A stretch of DNA of 64,000 nucleotides, from positions 22,737,403-22,801,402 of the forward strand of contig CM036243.1 of assembly GCA_020698575.1 (NCBI GenBank). The letters run 5' to 3'. The translations under genes and the position numbers were made by a program. The notes under the pieces were generated by a model that saw only the letters and a program-made list of their open reading frames with translations, was not told the DNA's origin and ran no database searches. Origin of the DNA: Bostrychus sinensis (lineage: Eukaryota > Chordata > Actinopteri > Gobiiformes > Eleotridae). Positions 50,301 to 62,300 of the stretch are shown here, piece after piece (position 1 is the first letter of the stretch; each line of letters starts with the position of its first letter).

Positions 50301-53300
50301 CCGAGAGGAGAGGGGTGAGCCTCGACAGAGGGACACCGAGAGGGCAGAGCCGCTCACAGCCTGTGTCGCCTCCCCTCTCGCCGCTCCGTAAAAACGAAAC
50401 TTAAGTCTGTTGTAAACGGAACAGTCCTGTCTCTCCGGACTCAGTCTGGACCTACTCCTCTCATTTTGTTGGACAGTAACAGAAAACACAGCTGATTTAA
50501 CCCCCGCACTGTTCATGTTAAAGTTTTAAAGCACCAGGATACGATGCTGTTGATGCGCCGCAGCGCTCCCGGGGAGTGAACAGGCTGAAGGGGTTCGGGT
50601 CCGCGGAGTTGGACAGAGGTTCGGGTCCGGACGGGAGGGCATCTGGGTCCGGATTCGGACCGCGGTCCGCCTGTTAACGACCTCTGCTATACACAATACT
50701 TCTTTCTCTGAATGAATGACATTGTCTTGTTGGAATATCCAACCTTGGTGTAACTTCAACTTTGTGACTGATGCTTGAACATTGTCTTCAAGAATCTGGT
50801 GAAATTGGGTGGAATCCATCCAACTCTCAACTTTAACAAGGGCCCCAGTCCCTGAACTACCACACAGCCCCACAGCATGATGGAACCTCCACTAAATTTG
50901 ACAGCCGTTAGCAAGTGTTGTTCCTTGAATGCTGTGTTCTTCTGTCGCCATGCATTGTGCTTCTTGTTATAACCAAAATAACTACATTTTTGTCTCATCA
51001 GTCAAAAAAAAATACATTTTTGTCTCATCAGTCCACACCATGCTATTCCAAAATGAATCTGGCTTATCTAAACTGAGCTTTTGCTCATCACCATCTGCAG
51101 CAGGATGATCTTGTAGGTGTTTGGAGGTGATCTGTGGGTTGTCTTTAACCATTCTCGCCATTCCTTGCCTATGTCTCTCTGGTATTTTTCTTGGCCTGCC
51201 ACATTTGGGCTTAACATCAACTTTGCCTGTGTCCTTCCATTTCCTGATTACCACGTTAAATACCTTTTCTCGTTATTGAATGCACTATGAAGTCCAAGGC
51301 TTAGCTAAGTAATCTAACAAGTTTTGTGTTGCAAGTAATCCATTTTGGGAAGTCACATGCATTCAAATCAGTAAACTTATGCCCAAATAGTTGCACAGAC
51401 ATTTTTTTTTTCATCCATCCATCCATCTTCTTCCGCTTATCCGGGACCGGGTCGCGGAGGCAGCAGTCTAAGCAAAGATGCCCAGACTTCCCTATCCACA
51501 GACACTTCCTCCAGCTCTACCGGGGGGACCCCAAGGCGTTCCCAGGCCAGCCGAGAGACATAGTCCCTCCAGCGTGTCCTAGGTCTTCCCCGGGGCCTCC
51601 GCCCGGTGGGACATGCCTGGAAAACCTCCCCAGGGAGGCGACCAGGAGGCATCCGGAACAGATGCCCGAGCCACCTCAGCTGACTCCTCTCGATGTGGAG
51701 GAGCAGTGGCTCTACTCCGAGCTCCTCCCGGATAACCGAGCTCCTCACCCTATCTCTAAGGGAGCGCCCAGCCACCCTGCGGAGGAAACTCATTTCGGCC
51801 GCTTGTATCCGGGATCTTGTCCTTTCGGTCATGACCCAAAGCTCATGACCATAGGTAAGAGTAGGAACGTAGATCGACCGATAAATCGAGAGCTTCGCCT
51901 TTCGGCTCAGCTCCTTCTTTACCACAACAGACTGATACAACGACCGCATTACTGCAGACGCTGCACCGATCCGTCTGTCGATCTCACGCTCCATCCTTCC
52001 CTCACTCGTGAACAAGACCCCAAGATACTTGAACTCCTCCACTTGAGGCAGGAACTCTCCCCCAACCTGGAGAGGGCAAGCCACCCTTTTCCGGTTGAGA
52101 ACCATGGCCTCGGACTTGGAGGTGCTGATTCTCATCCCAGCCGCTTCACACTCGGCCGCAAACCGGCCCAGTGCACACTGAAGGTCCTGGTTTGATGAAG
52201 CCAACAGGACAACATCATCCGCAAAAAGCAGAGATGAAATCCTGTGGTTCCCAAACCAGACTCCCTCCGGCCCTTGGCTGCGCCTAGAAATTCTGTCCAT
52301 AAAAATAATGAACAGAACCGGTGACAAAGGGCAGCCCTGCCGGAGTCCAACATGCACTGGGAACAGGTCTGACTTACAACCGGAAATGCGGACCAAGCTC
52401 CTGCTCCGGTCATACAGGGACCGGACAGCCCTTAGCAAAGGGCCCCGGACCCCATACTCCCAGAGTACCCCCCACAGGACGCTACGAGGGACACGGTCGA
52501 ACGCCTTCTCCAAATCCACAAAACACATGTGGACTGGATGGGCGAACTCCCACGAACCCTCAAGCACCCTATGGAGGGTATAGAGTTGGTCCACTGTTCC
52601 ACGACCTGGGGCGAAAACCGCATTGTTTCTCCTGAATCCGAGGTTCGACTATCGGCCGAATTCTCCTCTCCAGTACCCTGGAATAGACTTTCCCGGGGAG
52701 GCTGAGGAGTGTGATCCCCCTGTAGTTGGAACACACCCTCCGGTCCCCCTTCTTAAAAAGAGGGACCACCACCCCGGTCTGCCAGTCCAGAGGCACTGTC
52801 CCCAACCGCCACGCGATGTTGCAGAGACGTGTCAGCCACGACAGCCCCACAACATCCAGGGACTTGAGGTACTCAGGACGGATCTCATCCACCCCCGGAG
52901 CCTTGCCACTGAGGAGCTTTTCAACCACCTCAGTGACTTCAGCTTGAGTGATGGACAAGTCCACCTCTGAGTCCCCAGCCTCTGCTTCCTCAACGGAAGG
53001 CGTGTCGGTGGGATTGAGGAGATCCTCCAAGTATTCCTTTTACTGCTCAAGAACATCCCCAGTCGAGGTCAACAGCTCCCCACCTCCACTGTAAACAGTG
53101 TTGGTGAAGCACTGCTTCCCCCTCCTGAGGCGGCGGACGGTTTGCCAGAATTTCTTTGAGGCCAACCGATAGTCCTCCTCCATGGCCTCCCCGAACTTTT
53201 CCCAGACCCGAGTTTTTGCCTCCACAACCGCCTGGGCTGCAGCACGCTTGGCCTGCCGGTACCCATCAGCTGCTTCAGGAGTCCCACAAGCCAACCAAGC

Positions 53301-56300
53301 TCGATAGGACTCCTTCTTCAGCCTGACGACATCCCTTACTTCCGGTGTCCACCACCGGGTTCGGGGATTGCCGCCACGACAGGCACCAGAGACCTTGCGA
53401 CCACAGCTCCGAACGGCCGCATTGACAATAGAGGTGGAGAACATGGTCCACTCGGACTCCATGTCTCCAACCTCCCTCGGGATCTGGTCAAAGCTCTCCC
53501 GGAGGTGGGAGTTGAAGACCCCTCTGACAGCCAGACGTTCCCAACAGACCCTCACAACACGTTTGGGTCTGCCGAGTCTGTCCGGCCTCCATCCCTGCCA
53601 GCGGATCCAACTCACCACCAGGTGGTGATCGGTTGACAGCTCAGCCCCTCTCTTCGCCCGAGTGTCCAAAACACACGGCTGAAGGTCAGATGACACGACT
53701 ACAAAGTCGATCATCGACCTCCGGCCTAGGGTGTCCTGGTGCCACGTGCACTTATGGACACCCCTGTGCTCGAACATGGTGTTCGTTATGGACAAACTGT
53801 GACTAGCACAGAAGTCCAATAACAAAACACCATTCGGGTTCAGATCGGGGAGGCCGTTCTTCCCAATCACACCCCTCCAGGTATCACTGTCGTTGCCCAC
53901 GTGGGCGTTGAAGTCTCCCAGCAAAACAATGGGGTCCCCAGTCGGTGCACCTTCCAGTACACCTCCCAGGGACCCCAAGAAGGCCGGGTACTCTGTACTG
54001 CTATTTGGCCCGTAGGCACAAACAACAGTAAGAGACCTGTCCCCAACCCGAAGGCAGTAGGGACGCGACCCTCTCGTTTACTGGGGTAAACTCCAACACA
54101 TGGCGGCTGAGCCTCTTTTTTTTTCATATTTCATTAAATTTAATATACCTAAATACTGCTACACTAAAAATTGTTGTTAGGAAAACAGCCTAGAACTCAG
54201 ATGTCACTAGAAAATTGGTGACATATCTCTGTGATCTTTTTTTGTGAAGACAGAGTCAATTATTATGCAGCCTCAGAGGAGTGCCCAAACTTTTACATAT
54301 GACTGTAGATCTAAAACAGAGGTGGTGTGATTTTCTTGTTAACGAAGTGGCGAACAACAGGTGGGGGTGACATTTGGGAAGCGGTCTCTATCTTTAGCGG
54401 GACAGGAAAAGGTTTGTGTGTGAGAATGTGTGGAGGAAATGAGGTGCATGGGGGCACCTGCTGTTTAGGCTGAACCTCAAAGGGATTCCAATGATGACAG
54501 CCTTGTGACAGGAAAATAAGCTGGTTGCCGCAGGTTACAAGTGTGCATACACACAACTAAACATGCCGCACGTGTGCACATACCTCGCAATGGACTCATT
54601 TGCTTGCAAGGGCGAAACTGAGGAGTCTAGCAGTTCTTTCTTTAAGTAGATGTCTGCAAACAAACATGAAGAATTCAAGCCGTGACAAGTTTAAGGTGAT
54701 GCAGGGTCACACCAGTAAATGGAGGTTGATATCAAGTGTCTTAGATGTTGGTAAACTAGAAGCACCCAGAAAGCAAAGTGCTCCTCCAAGGCATTGGCAC
54801 TGTCTATCACACAATGGTAATAATAATATAATGCTCAGATCTGGCCTTGAACTTCATGCAGGGGTAAATGCTCTAACCTTAAGAAGGAATAGTAAGGAAT
54901 ACATATACATATACAACAAAAAATGTGTTCCTTCACTGACCCCTTGTGGCTAAATTATTTATCTTCACTGACAATTGTTTCTTTTAAAAGGGGATATATG
55001 ATGCTTTTGTTTTATTTTTTTGGTCACCTCTCAAAGAGCATTGCATGTTTTACAACCTTTAAAAACATTAGCTGACTTAAAGAAAACATTTTTATAAATA
55101 CTCTAGTGGTGTCATAAAGAAACAAGTGTAGAGACTTGAAGAGGGCAGCAGAGGGCAGACTGTTGCGGTTTTTGTACATAATTAAAGAAGAGCTTTTTAT
55201 TTCCTTAATCTTTTAGTATGATGCCATTTTACTAGAAAATTAATAAAAGCTGTGAGGAATCAGTGAAAACAGAGCTGTACACTGTTGCTAAATGACTGAG
55301 AGCAGTCTGGATGTAGAGGGCTTATTGATTGGTCAGTGCTTCCTGGAGTGGGCGGGGGTTTGTGGGGGAGGCAGTGGTTCATGAAACCACACATTCTGAG
55401 GGCTCAGAATGCCCATGCCTCAAAATACAGGATTACTTATACATGTATGAAGCACAACACATGTTTGGTGTGCTGGAAAGCTCAGAAAAGTAAATTTTGC
55501 ATAATATAGCCTCTTTAAACATTCCTGCATCCAGACGGTGTTAATGGACCACACTAAAAATGAATAATTTCTTCCTTGGCCCATTAAAAACCCAACATTA
55601 TCATCAACAAACCAGTCATGTGTAAATGTCTAGCATTTAAGGGAAAGAAAGTCAACAGTAGTTAGGTGGGTATAGCTTTGTACCCTTATGTCTTATCATT
55701 ATAAATAATCTAAAGCAATTTCTTCCTATATGAAACAAGAAAAAAAAACTAGTTAACTAGCTGAAGAGGCCTAGCAACTGAATTTTCCCAGGGATCAATA
55801 AAATTAAATTAAATTTAATAATATCAGCACTGCCTTGAGTTAAAATGTACATTGTGGCTTTATGCTGTGTTATGGCTTTAACATATAAAGGATACTAACC
55901 TGTTCTTATGTCAGAGCCAAAGTAGACTAGTGCACCAGGGAACAGGTCAGCCTAAACAGAGAGAGAGAGAGAGGGCGAGACAGAGAGAGAAAGAGAGAGA
56001 GCGCGCGAGAGAGAGAAACGAACAGAAGCCTTCAAAAAAGTCTGCCGCACATCACAATTTCTGCAAAACATGAAAAATAGCAAACAAAACTGCCTCCTAC
56101 TACACGCAAACTACCACATCCAAGTCGGGGCTTAGCGCAATCCTAGAGATGATTCATAGCTGCGGGATCTAAACGAGTAACCATAGATCTTTGAAGTACA
56201 CCACAAAATGAGCGCCAATCAAATGGTTAGTGAAAACACTTTCACCCCTGAAGCACAAGACTCCTCTGAAGAGCTGCACTTAATGGTTTTAATGGACCAG

Positions 56301-59300
56301 TCTCAGGCAGAGATTATCAACCGTACAATTATGGAGTAGGAGCACAGACAGGCAGGCAGCACTCGTGTTTGTCACATTAACGTCACTGTCATACTTAGGT
56401 TTTGGGAGAACTGTGAAAGAAGAATCTGGGACGGTCAAACTGCAAACAAATTTGAGTGACTTCATTGACCATTTAAACTTTAGATATATTGGACAATACC
56501 AACATAAGCTGTGATGTTATACAGCAGTGGTCCTCAAATGGTCAGACAAAAGTTTATGCTTGAGGATTTTAGTGCTTCACATTTTTCTACATGATTTACT
56601 ACCTTTATTGCAACCATTTTATGTAATTAAAACATTTAGGTTTCAAATAAGCTGAACATTATAGCTATATTAAGCCTCACTATAGTATATTTGAAGGCAA
56701 GGACTTGCCTTGAATCAGTACTGTCTTCCAACTTCACAATATCTACGCATTTCACCATAAAAAAAAAACATCCCAAAGTGTTTCTATTTGCTCTCATAGA
56801 TTATGTTGAAACCATTTTATTTATTTCTCAATAGACTGGACCCAACATCAGATTACTGTATAGAAACAGATTAATCATGCGTTATCTGCTCCACTGATGC
56901 CATCATAGAAACCATAAAACACTTTTTACCTTGTCATTGTCTTGTGAATGATTTATTAGTTATTGGTGAAGCGGTTGGTTGGTGAATGTGACCTGTTGAC
57001 AATTTTTACAGATGTTTCACTACACGGTATGTTGTTTTATCTAGTGTACATAAAATAGGATTTAAACATTTAAATTGTTTTATTACTGATAAAAAGTGGA
57101 GAGGCTATCAATAGGACGAGGCACACTCCAGCACAGCACAGTGTCCTCTCCGTGTCCCTCTATTACCCTAACTGGTCGGTTGCTAAATTGGGACGGTCTG
57201 GCCTAATTGCTATTATTGCAGCCTTGTGAACAGGAAACAATGTGTTACAGTGGAACAGCAAGCATCCCAGCTATGTGCTCCCTCTGACAGACGCACCTTT
57301 TACTCAGGGTTGGATGGGGCAATGGGACTTGTGCGTGTAAAAAAAAAAGAAAACGCTAGGCAGAACACGTTGTGATGGGAGGCAGAAGTGGATGGTGCGG
57401 GAGGGGACGCCTGGTATCAAAGGGTTGGAAAGCATTCCTTTCTTGACATGATACAAAGTGATTAAAGTCTGTGTTTGAGAGAGAGACAGAAAGCACATAT
57501 GCACGTCTGTGTGGCACGGCAAAAATACTGATTTAAGATTCCCTGAATTCGACAAAGATTGATGTATGGTGTGCATAGGAGATTAAGGATTGTGTTTTTG
57601 TGTGCTTTTAAGTCCCTAATGGATAGAGACATGGGGGTAAAGAGGCGGGGTGAGGCACAAGAGAGGGACAGTAGAGGGGGTACTGCGAGGGGAAAACGCA
57701 GCTCAGAACGGGAAAAAAAAAAAAAAAAAAGAAAAACAAAGAGCAACACTTGACTTGCATCAGTTCAAGAGCTGCACATACATTTGAAAGGCCTCTGAGG
57801 ATGTTATCTTTTGTAGTAATCCCTTTGAGGAGCTAAATCTTGTTTATGATCATTACAATACACTTCAAACAAATTTCTCTCCCACATTTTGACTGTCTCT
57901 TTTTATTTTTTGTCTTTTTAAAATGTGAGCATAAAAAAAGATTTAAAAATCAAAGTAATGCAGTTCATTGTGTATGTCTTAATTCTCGGCCATTTCATTA
58001 TTGGAATAGCTCTGAACTCAAAGGCAACAAAGCATCAAGGCTGCCCATTGCTGTGTGTGTGTGAGAGAGAGTGCGTGTCAACATCAAAGTGAGGCCTGTA
58101 TTAACCCCATGTGCCAGTCTGGGAAAAATCAAGCCCAGCTGGGGTCAAGGACAGTGGAGCGAGGGAACAAGTGTGAGACGGGAATGTGGAGGGCCTTTGA
58201 AGAGGAGCAGGGGCCCAAACATCCATTTTACTCTCACTACATATGTATACGTTCGGACAAGGCTTCAGAAAAGCAGAAATAGAGGCTATAGTTTTTCTGA
58301 TGTGAACTCTATTGTAAATGTTAATGGGCGAAATGGGTTTAGCAGCTCTTACCTGAAAAAGTGTCACTGAAGGGTCTTTCAAAATGGTTTTAGGAGGCGT
58401 AATGACTGAAACAGAGTTCACAAAAATTGTTTTGAGAATATGGTGTAAGCTATATTTTTGTAAAGCAAAAACAATTACATTTGCAAACAGAAAATCAGTA
58501 TTAATACAGTATGTACATGTTGGAGTGAAGCCATTTCTTTAATTTCTTCTTTGCTAGCCTTTGAATTGTTTTTAAATTTCCCTGAGTAAATTTTCCTGAG
58601 TAAAAAGTAATAAATTACTTTTTCTAACAAAATAGTAGTTAGGGCGCTGTGACTTACTGCCCATTTTCCTGCCTCAGGCCTGTAGTTGCAGGTATAGGCA
58701 CCAAGAATAAGCGGAAGAAGATTATCCTAGATAATGATTAAGCTACATTTCTTTTGTCCTACATGTATAAGGGCTTGAATAAATACAAACAAAGCAAATA
58801 CATACAAAGCATTTATTCAAGACAGAGATTAGCACAATGCTTGGTGATGTAACTCATTGAACAATATGGGAAATAAATAATACTCACATAAGTAAAAGGA
58901 AAGCTGTGGATCCTCCAAGTGACTTCTGACGAACTGCCTCAGAACACCAACTGGACACACACAAACACCAGTTGTCAATAACCTCGTCTGTGTAAAACAG
59001 TTATCATTTAGGCGAGCATCATTCAGTTTTCATATGGAAATTCCCAATTTTGTTGTCATGTTATCATGCTGTTGTGTTGCCGCTGGGCTGAGGTGGGTCT
59101 CATCCCTCGAATTACAGGCCTGACTCATATTTGGGGTCTCTGTGTGACTCTGGTGTGGCTACCGTCATCACAGTCATAAATGTGGTGAGGGAGCCACAAG
59201 TAGCTTTAACATTGCAGCCATACCTGTGGCTAGCCAGCTGAAATAAGCGGTGTGCACACACGTACACACACAAACAGCAGTAGTCGCACACACCTGTCTC

Positions 59301-62300
59301 TAGTGGCCTGAAAAATCCCTGTAGAACATGTCTGTCTGGAAACTGGATCCTCAGGACCACCTGGAAACACACAGACCATAGGGTCATGTACCAGCATAAA
59401 GTACCATTTCCACCAAACAAATCAGTACAATTCGGTATAAGAGTTCAGTCTGGTGAAGCAAAATTACTTTTACTGTTCCGAATGAGAAGGTACTAATTTG
59501 CCAAACTGTCTTGCACAGGACACAGATCAACCGTTACCCATGAAATCACTGAGACATTTTACATTTTGAAATGAATAAATTGTCCTGAGAGGGTTGTGTC
59601 AGAAAGGCCATTCGTTAAATGGCGTTAAACCTATGCAACGTCACAATGCAAATCACTGCACACTAGGAGGCAGATGATTTGCTGTGGCAACCCCAGAAGG
59701 AAAAAGCCGAAAGAAAAGAAGAAAGAAAGAAACAACTTGCATAGCTTTAAAGTTACTGTTCATGGAGCTGCGGCTGCTCTCACCACTAGGCTACAGTGGA
59801 AACCCAAGCCATATCTGGTTTTGCTCTTTAAACTGTGCTGTAATGCACCAAGTTAGATCTTAGAGTTTTGCGGTTGGGGTTTAATTACAATAAATGTGTA
59901 TTAATTGCTTACTTTTGGATATCGCTGCATCTTCTCCTTCATCTGTGCTTCTCTTAGTGCTTTTGTTGTCAGTGGAGCCTCCTCCAAAAGCTTCCTGTAA
60001 GACAAACAGTGACAACGACAACAGAAAAGATGAGCAGCATCTTCTTGACATAACTCTGTGTGGCCACGCGGAGCTACAAACACATTGCTGTGGTCTGACA
60101 AATTCGAGTATATGCAATTGCCACAGTAGCACAGCCATGGAGCAAAATCATTGTAGACACAGATTCAAGGATGAAGCTGAGAGGTGTTTGGTAGGGGATA
60201 GCTAAATGTCTGTGTGTGCTAGCTGTTCTCTGTGTGCCATATTTGGATGCTTTTGTGGCCACATCCAGAGACCTCAGAGTAAACTCAAAGGCATTTAGAG
60301 AAAAATAAGTACACATGAAACTCATAAGAAATTTCTCCGTCTACGGCCTTACATCTCTGCAAAGCCATTTTACAATTTAAGGTAATATAATGTCAAATCC
60401 GTGTGGGAGCCCACACCAAACAGCTTCCTACCTCTCACTCTTCAGCTGGGCAAACCGTTTGCGCACATCATCCACGGTGACTTCAAAGAACTCATCGGGG
60501 AGGTCCACATCGTTCGTGTCATGCGACTGAGATTCCATATGGTACACCAGCGACTCCCTCTCTATTGGCTACATAAAAAAATTGGTAATAGATAAAAAAT
60601 GAGTCAAATTTGTGGCCTAAGCAGAACTTCTCCTGAGGTGAAAAATTACCTCCAAAAATTCTTCTCCCTGGTCCATGTCTTCCTCATAGTTATGGCAGAC
60701 AGTGGGTTGAGACTATCAGGAAAACAAAAAAGCTCATGACTTGTATTTGCAGCTATAACGTGACAGGATTCCCTTTCATAAATAAAGGAAATCATTGGTT
60801 AAAACTTATTAAACTCTCACTTTGGTTGAACTGTGACAAGATTTCGGCTTCTTGGCTTTGGGCGATTCGACAACAGAGCTATGTCCTGCGAGTGACGTCC
60901 GTGTTGGTGCAGCTCCTCCTGGACCTCCGAGCCGCTGACCACCGCCAGAAAAAGGGATGAAAGGGGCTGATGGGGCTGATGAAGCTGAGGAGGAAGAGGA
61001 GCAAGAAGGAACCTCCCATGTTTGGATGAGAGGCTCTTTAGGCCGCACCGCATCCTGGGAGTTTAGAGCTTTGTCTTTTTGCTCTGGTGTCAGACTTGGG
61101 GCAGCAACAGTATTTGGTGTGGGTAAGGTTTCCGTTGGCTTGTCTGCAGGCACCTCTGCTGTTACAGTTTTGGGCTGTGATGGTGCAGATTCAGGTTGGG
61201 GGGAGGGAGTTGTTGTGTTGTACTCAACTACAGGTATGGTTGGCACGGCTAGCTCTCTGGCTTCCTCACCATTCTGTTCATCGTGTGTTTTGTTCTTCTT
61301 AATCAAAAACCTATGTCAAAATGTCAAGGCAGTTTATAATTAATACAGGGCATTTTTGCTCATTAAAATAAACTTTACTCTTTTTCGCATGTTTACTTTT
61401 ACTCAACTAATGATGTAGTTGATTCATCTTACAGTAATTTTCATCTCTGCTTACAGCACACATCAGCGCTGTAGTGGTAAAGACCACATTAACTGAGACC
61501 AAGTCAAGACCAGTTATAAATCCAATCTGTCCAAGTCTGTTTACCAGAGGAGGAGTTAGCGTATATTTGATAAAATTATATTTTTAACAAATCACAATTA
61601 ACAAATCAATCTCAACAAATAAATCTTTTGTGGTCTTGGTTGATCTAAAAAGTGCCCAAGTAATATAGCGTCATATCTTAAAACACTGCAAACCCTCAAT
61701 TTAATGACAGTGATGCACTTCACATCCTCTCTGCCCTCCACTGGGACAAGGAGACACTTACTGCTAGTCTATGTCCAGAGGACGGAGATTAAAGAAGTCT
61801 GTGTCATAGTTCACTTGGACCGGATGTACAGTGCACTGTGAGAGTAGTGCTGAAAATGTTTAATAAATGGACGTCACTAATATAAACCAACACTAAGGAC
61901 CTTCATGTAGATTGTAGAACAAACAAAAAACAGACCTGACAATGGCACTTCCTCCCGTGAGACCCAGAGACTTCAGAGTGGCATTTCTAAGTGCTTCTTC
62001 TCCAGCCACCTGCACATGTGCACAGTTTTGTAAGCATGAAGCCTTTTTCCAATATGCCTCAAATAGAAATTAGGAAGATGCAGTACCTCGTCTCTCATGT
62101 AAACGCAGACAGGGATGGCTTCTGACTCAGACAGCTGTGACACACTGCAGCAAGGTGGCGACATAAAAAAGAAAGACTTAAATTATGATTGGATTTAACT
62201 GTGAAATGAAGCACAGAATCTAATTTTCCTTGTTCAGGACAATAACTCTGATATAACACTAATTTTACAATAAAAACCTTTCAGCAATGCGGTGGCACAC

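Larger units (their letters stand above)
49436..54305 (-). mobile_element. Tc1-like transposon, interrupted by two other elements
   Basis: The left end CAGTCATATGTAAAAGTT and the inverse right end match each other and the element at 15468. The right end is followed by TA. Without its insertions the element is about 1.2 kb, the usual size for an autonomous Tc1-like transposon. Its own sequence is 49436-49693, 50695-51402 and 54128-54305. It sits in the intron of aspscr1, in the same orientation as the gene. Confidence 0.85.

Noticed and set aside
51326..52195. 289-codon plus-strand open frame
   Set aside because: It is antisense to the LINE reverse transcriptase.
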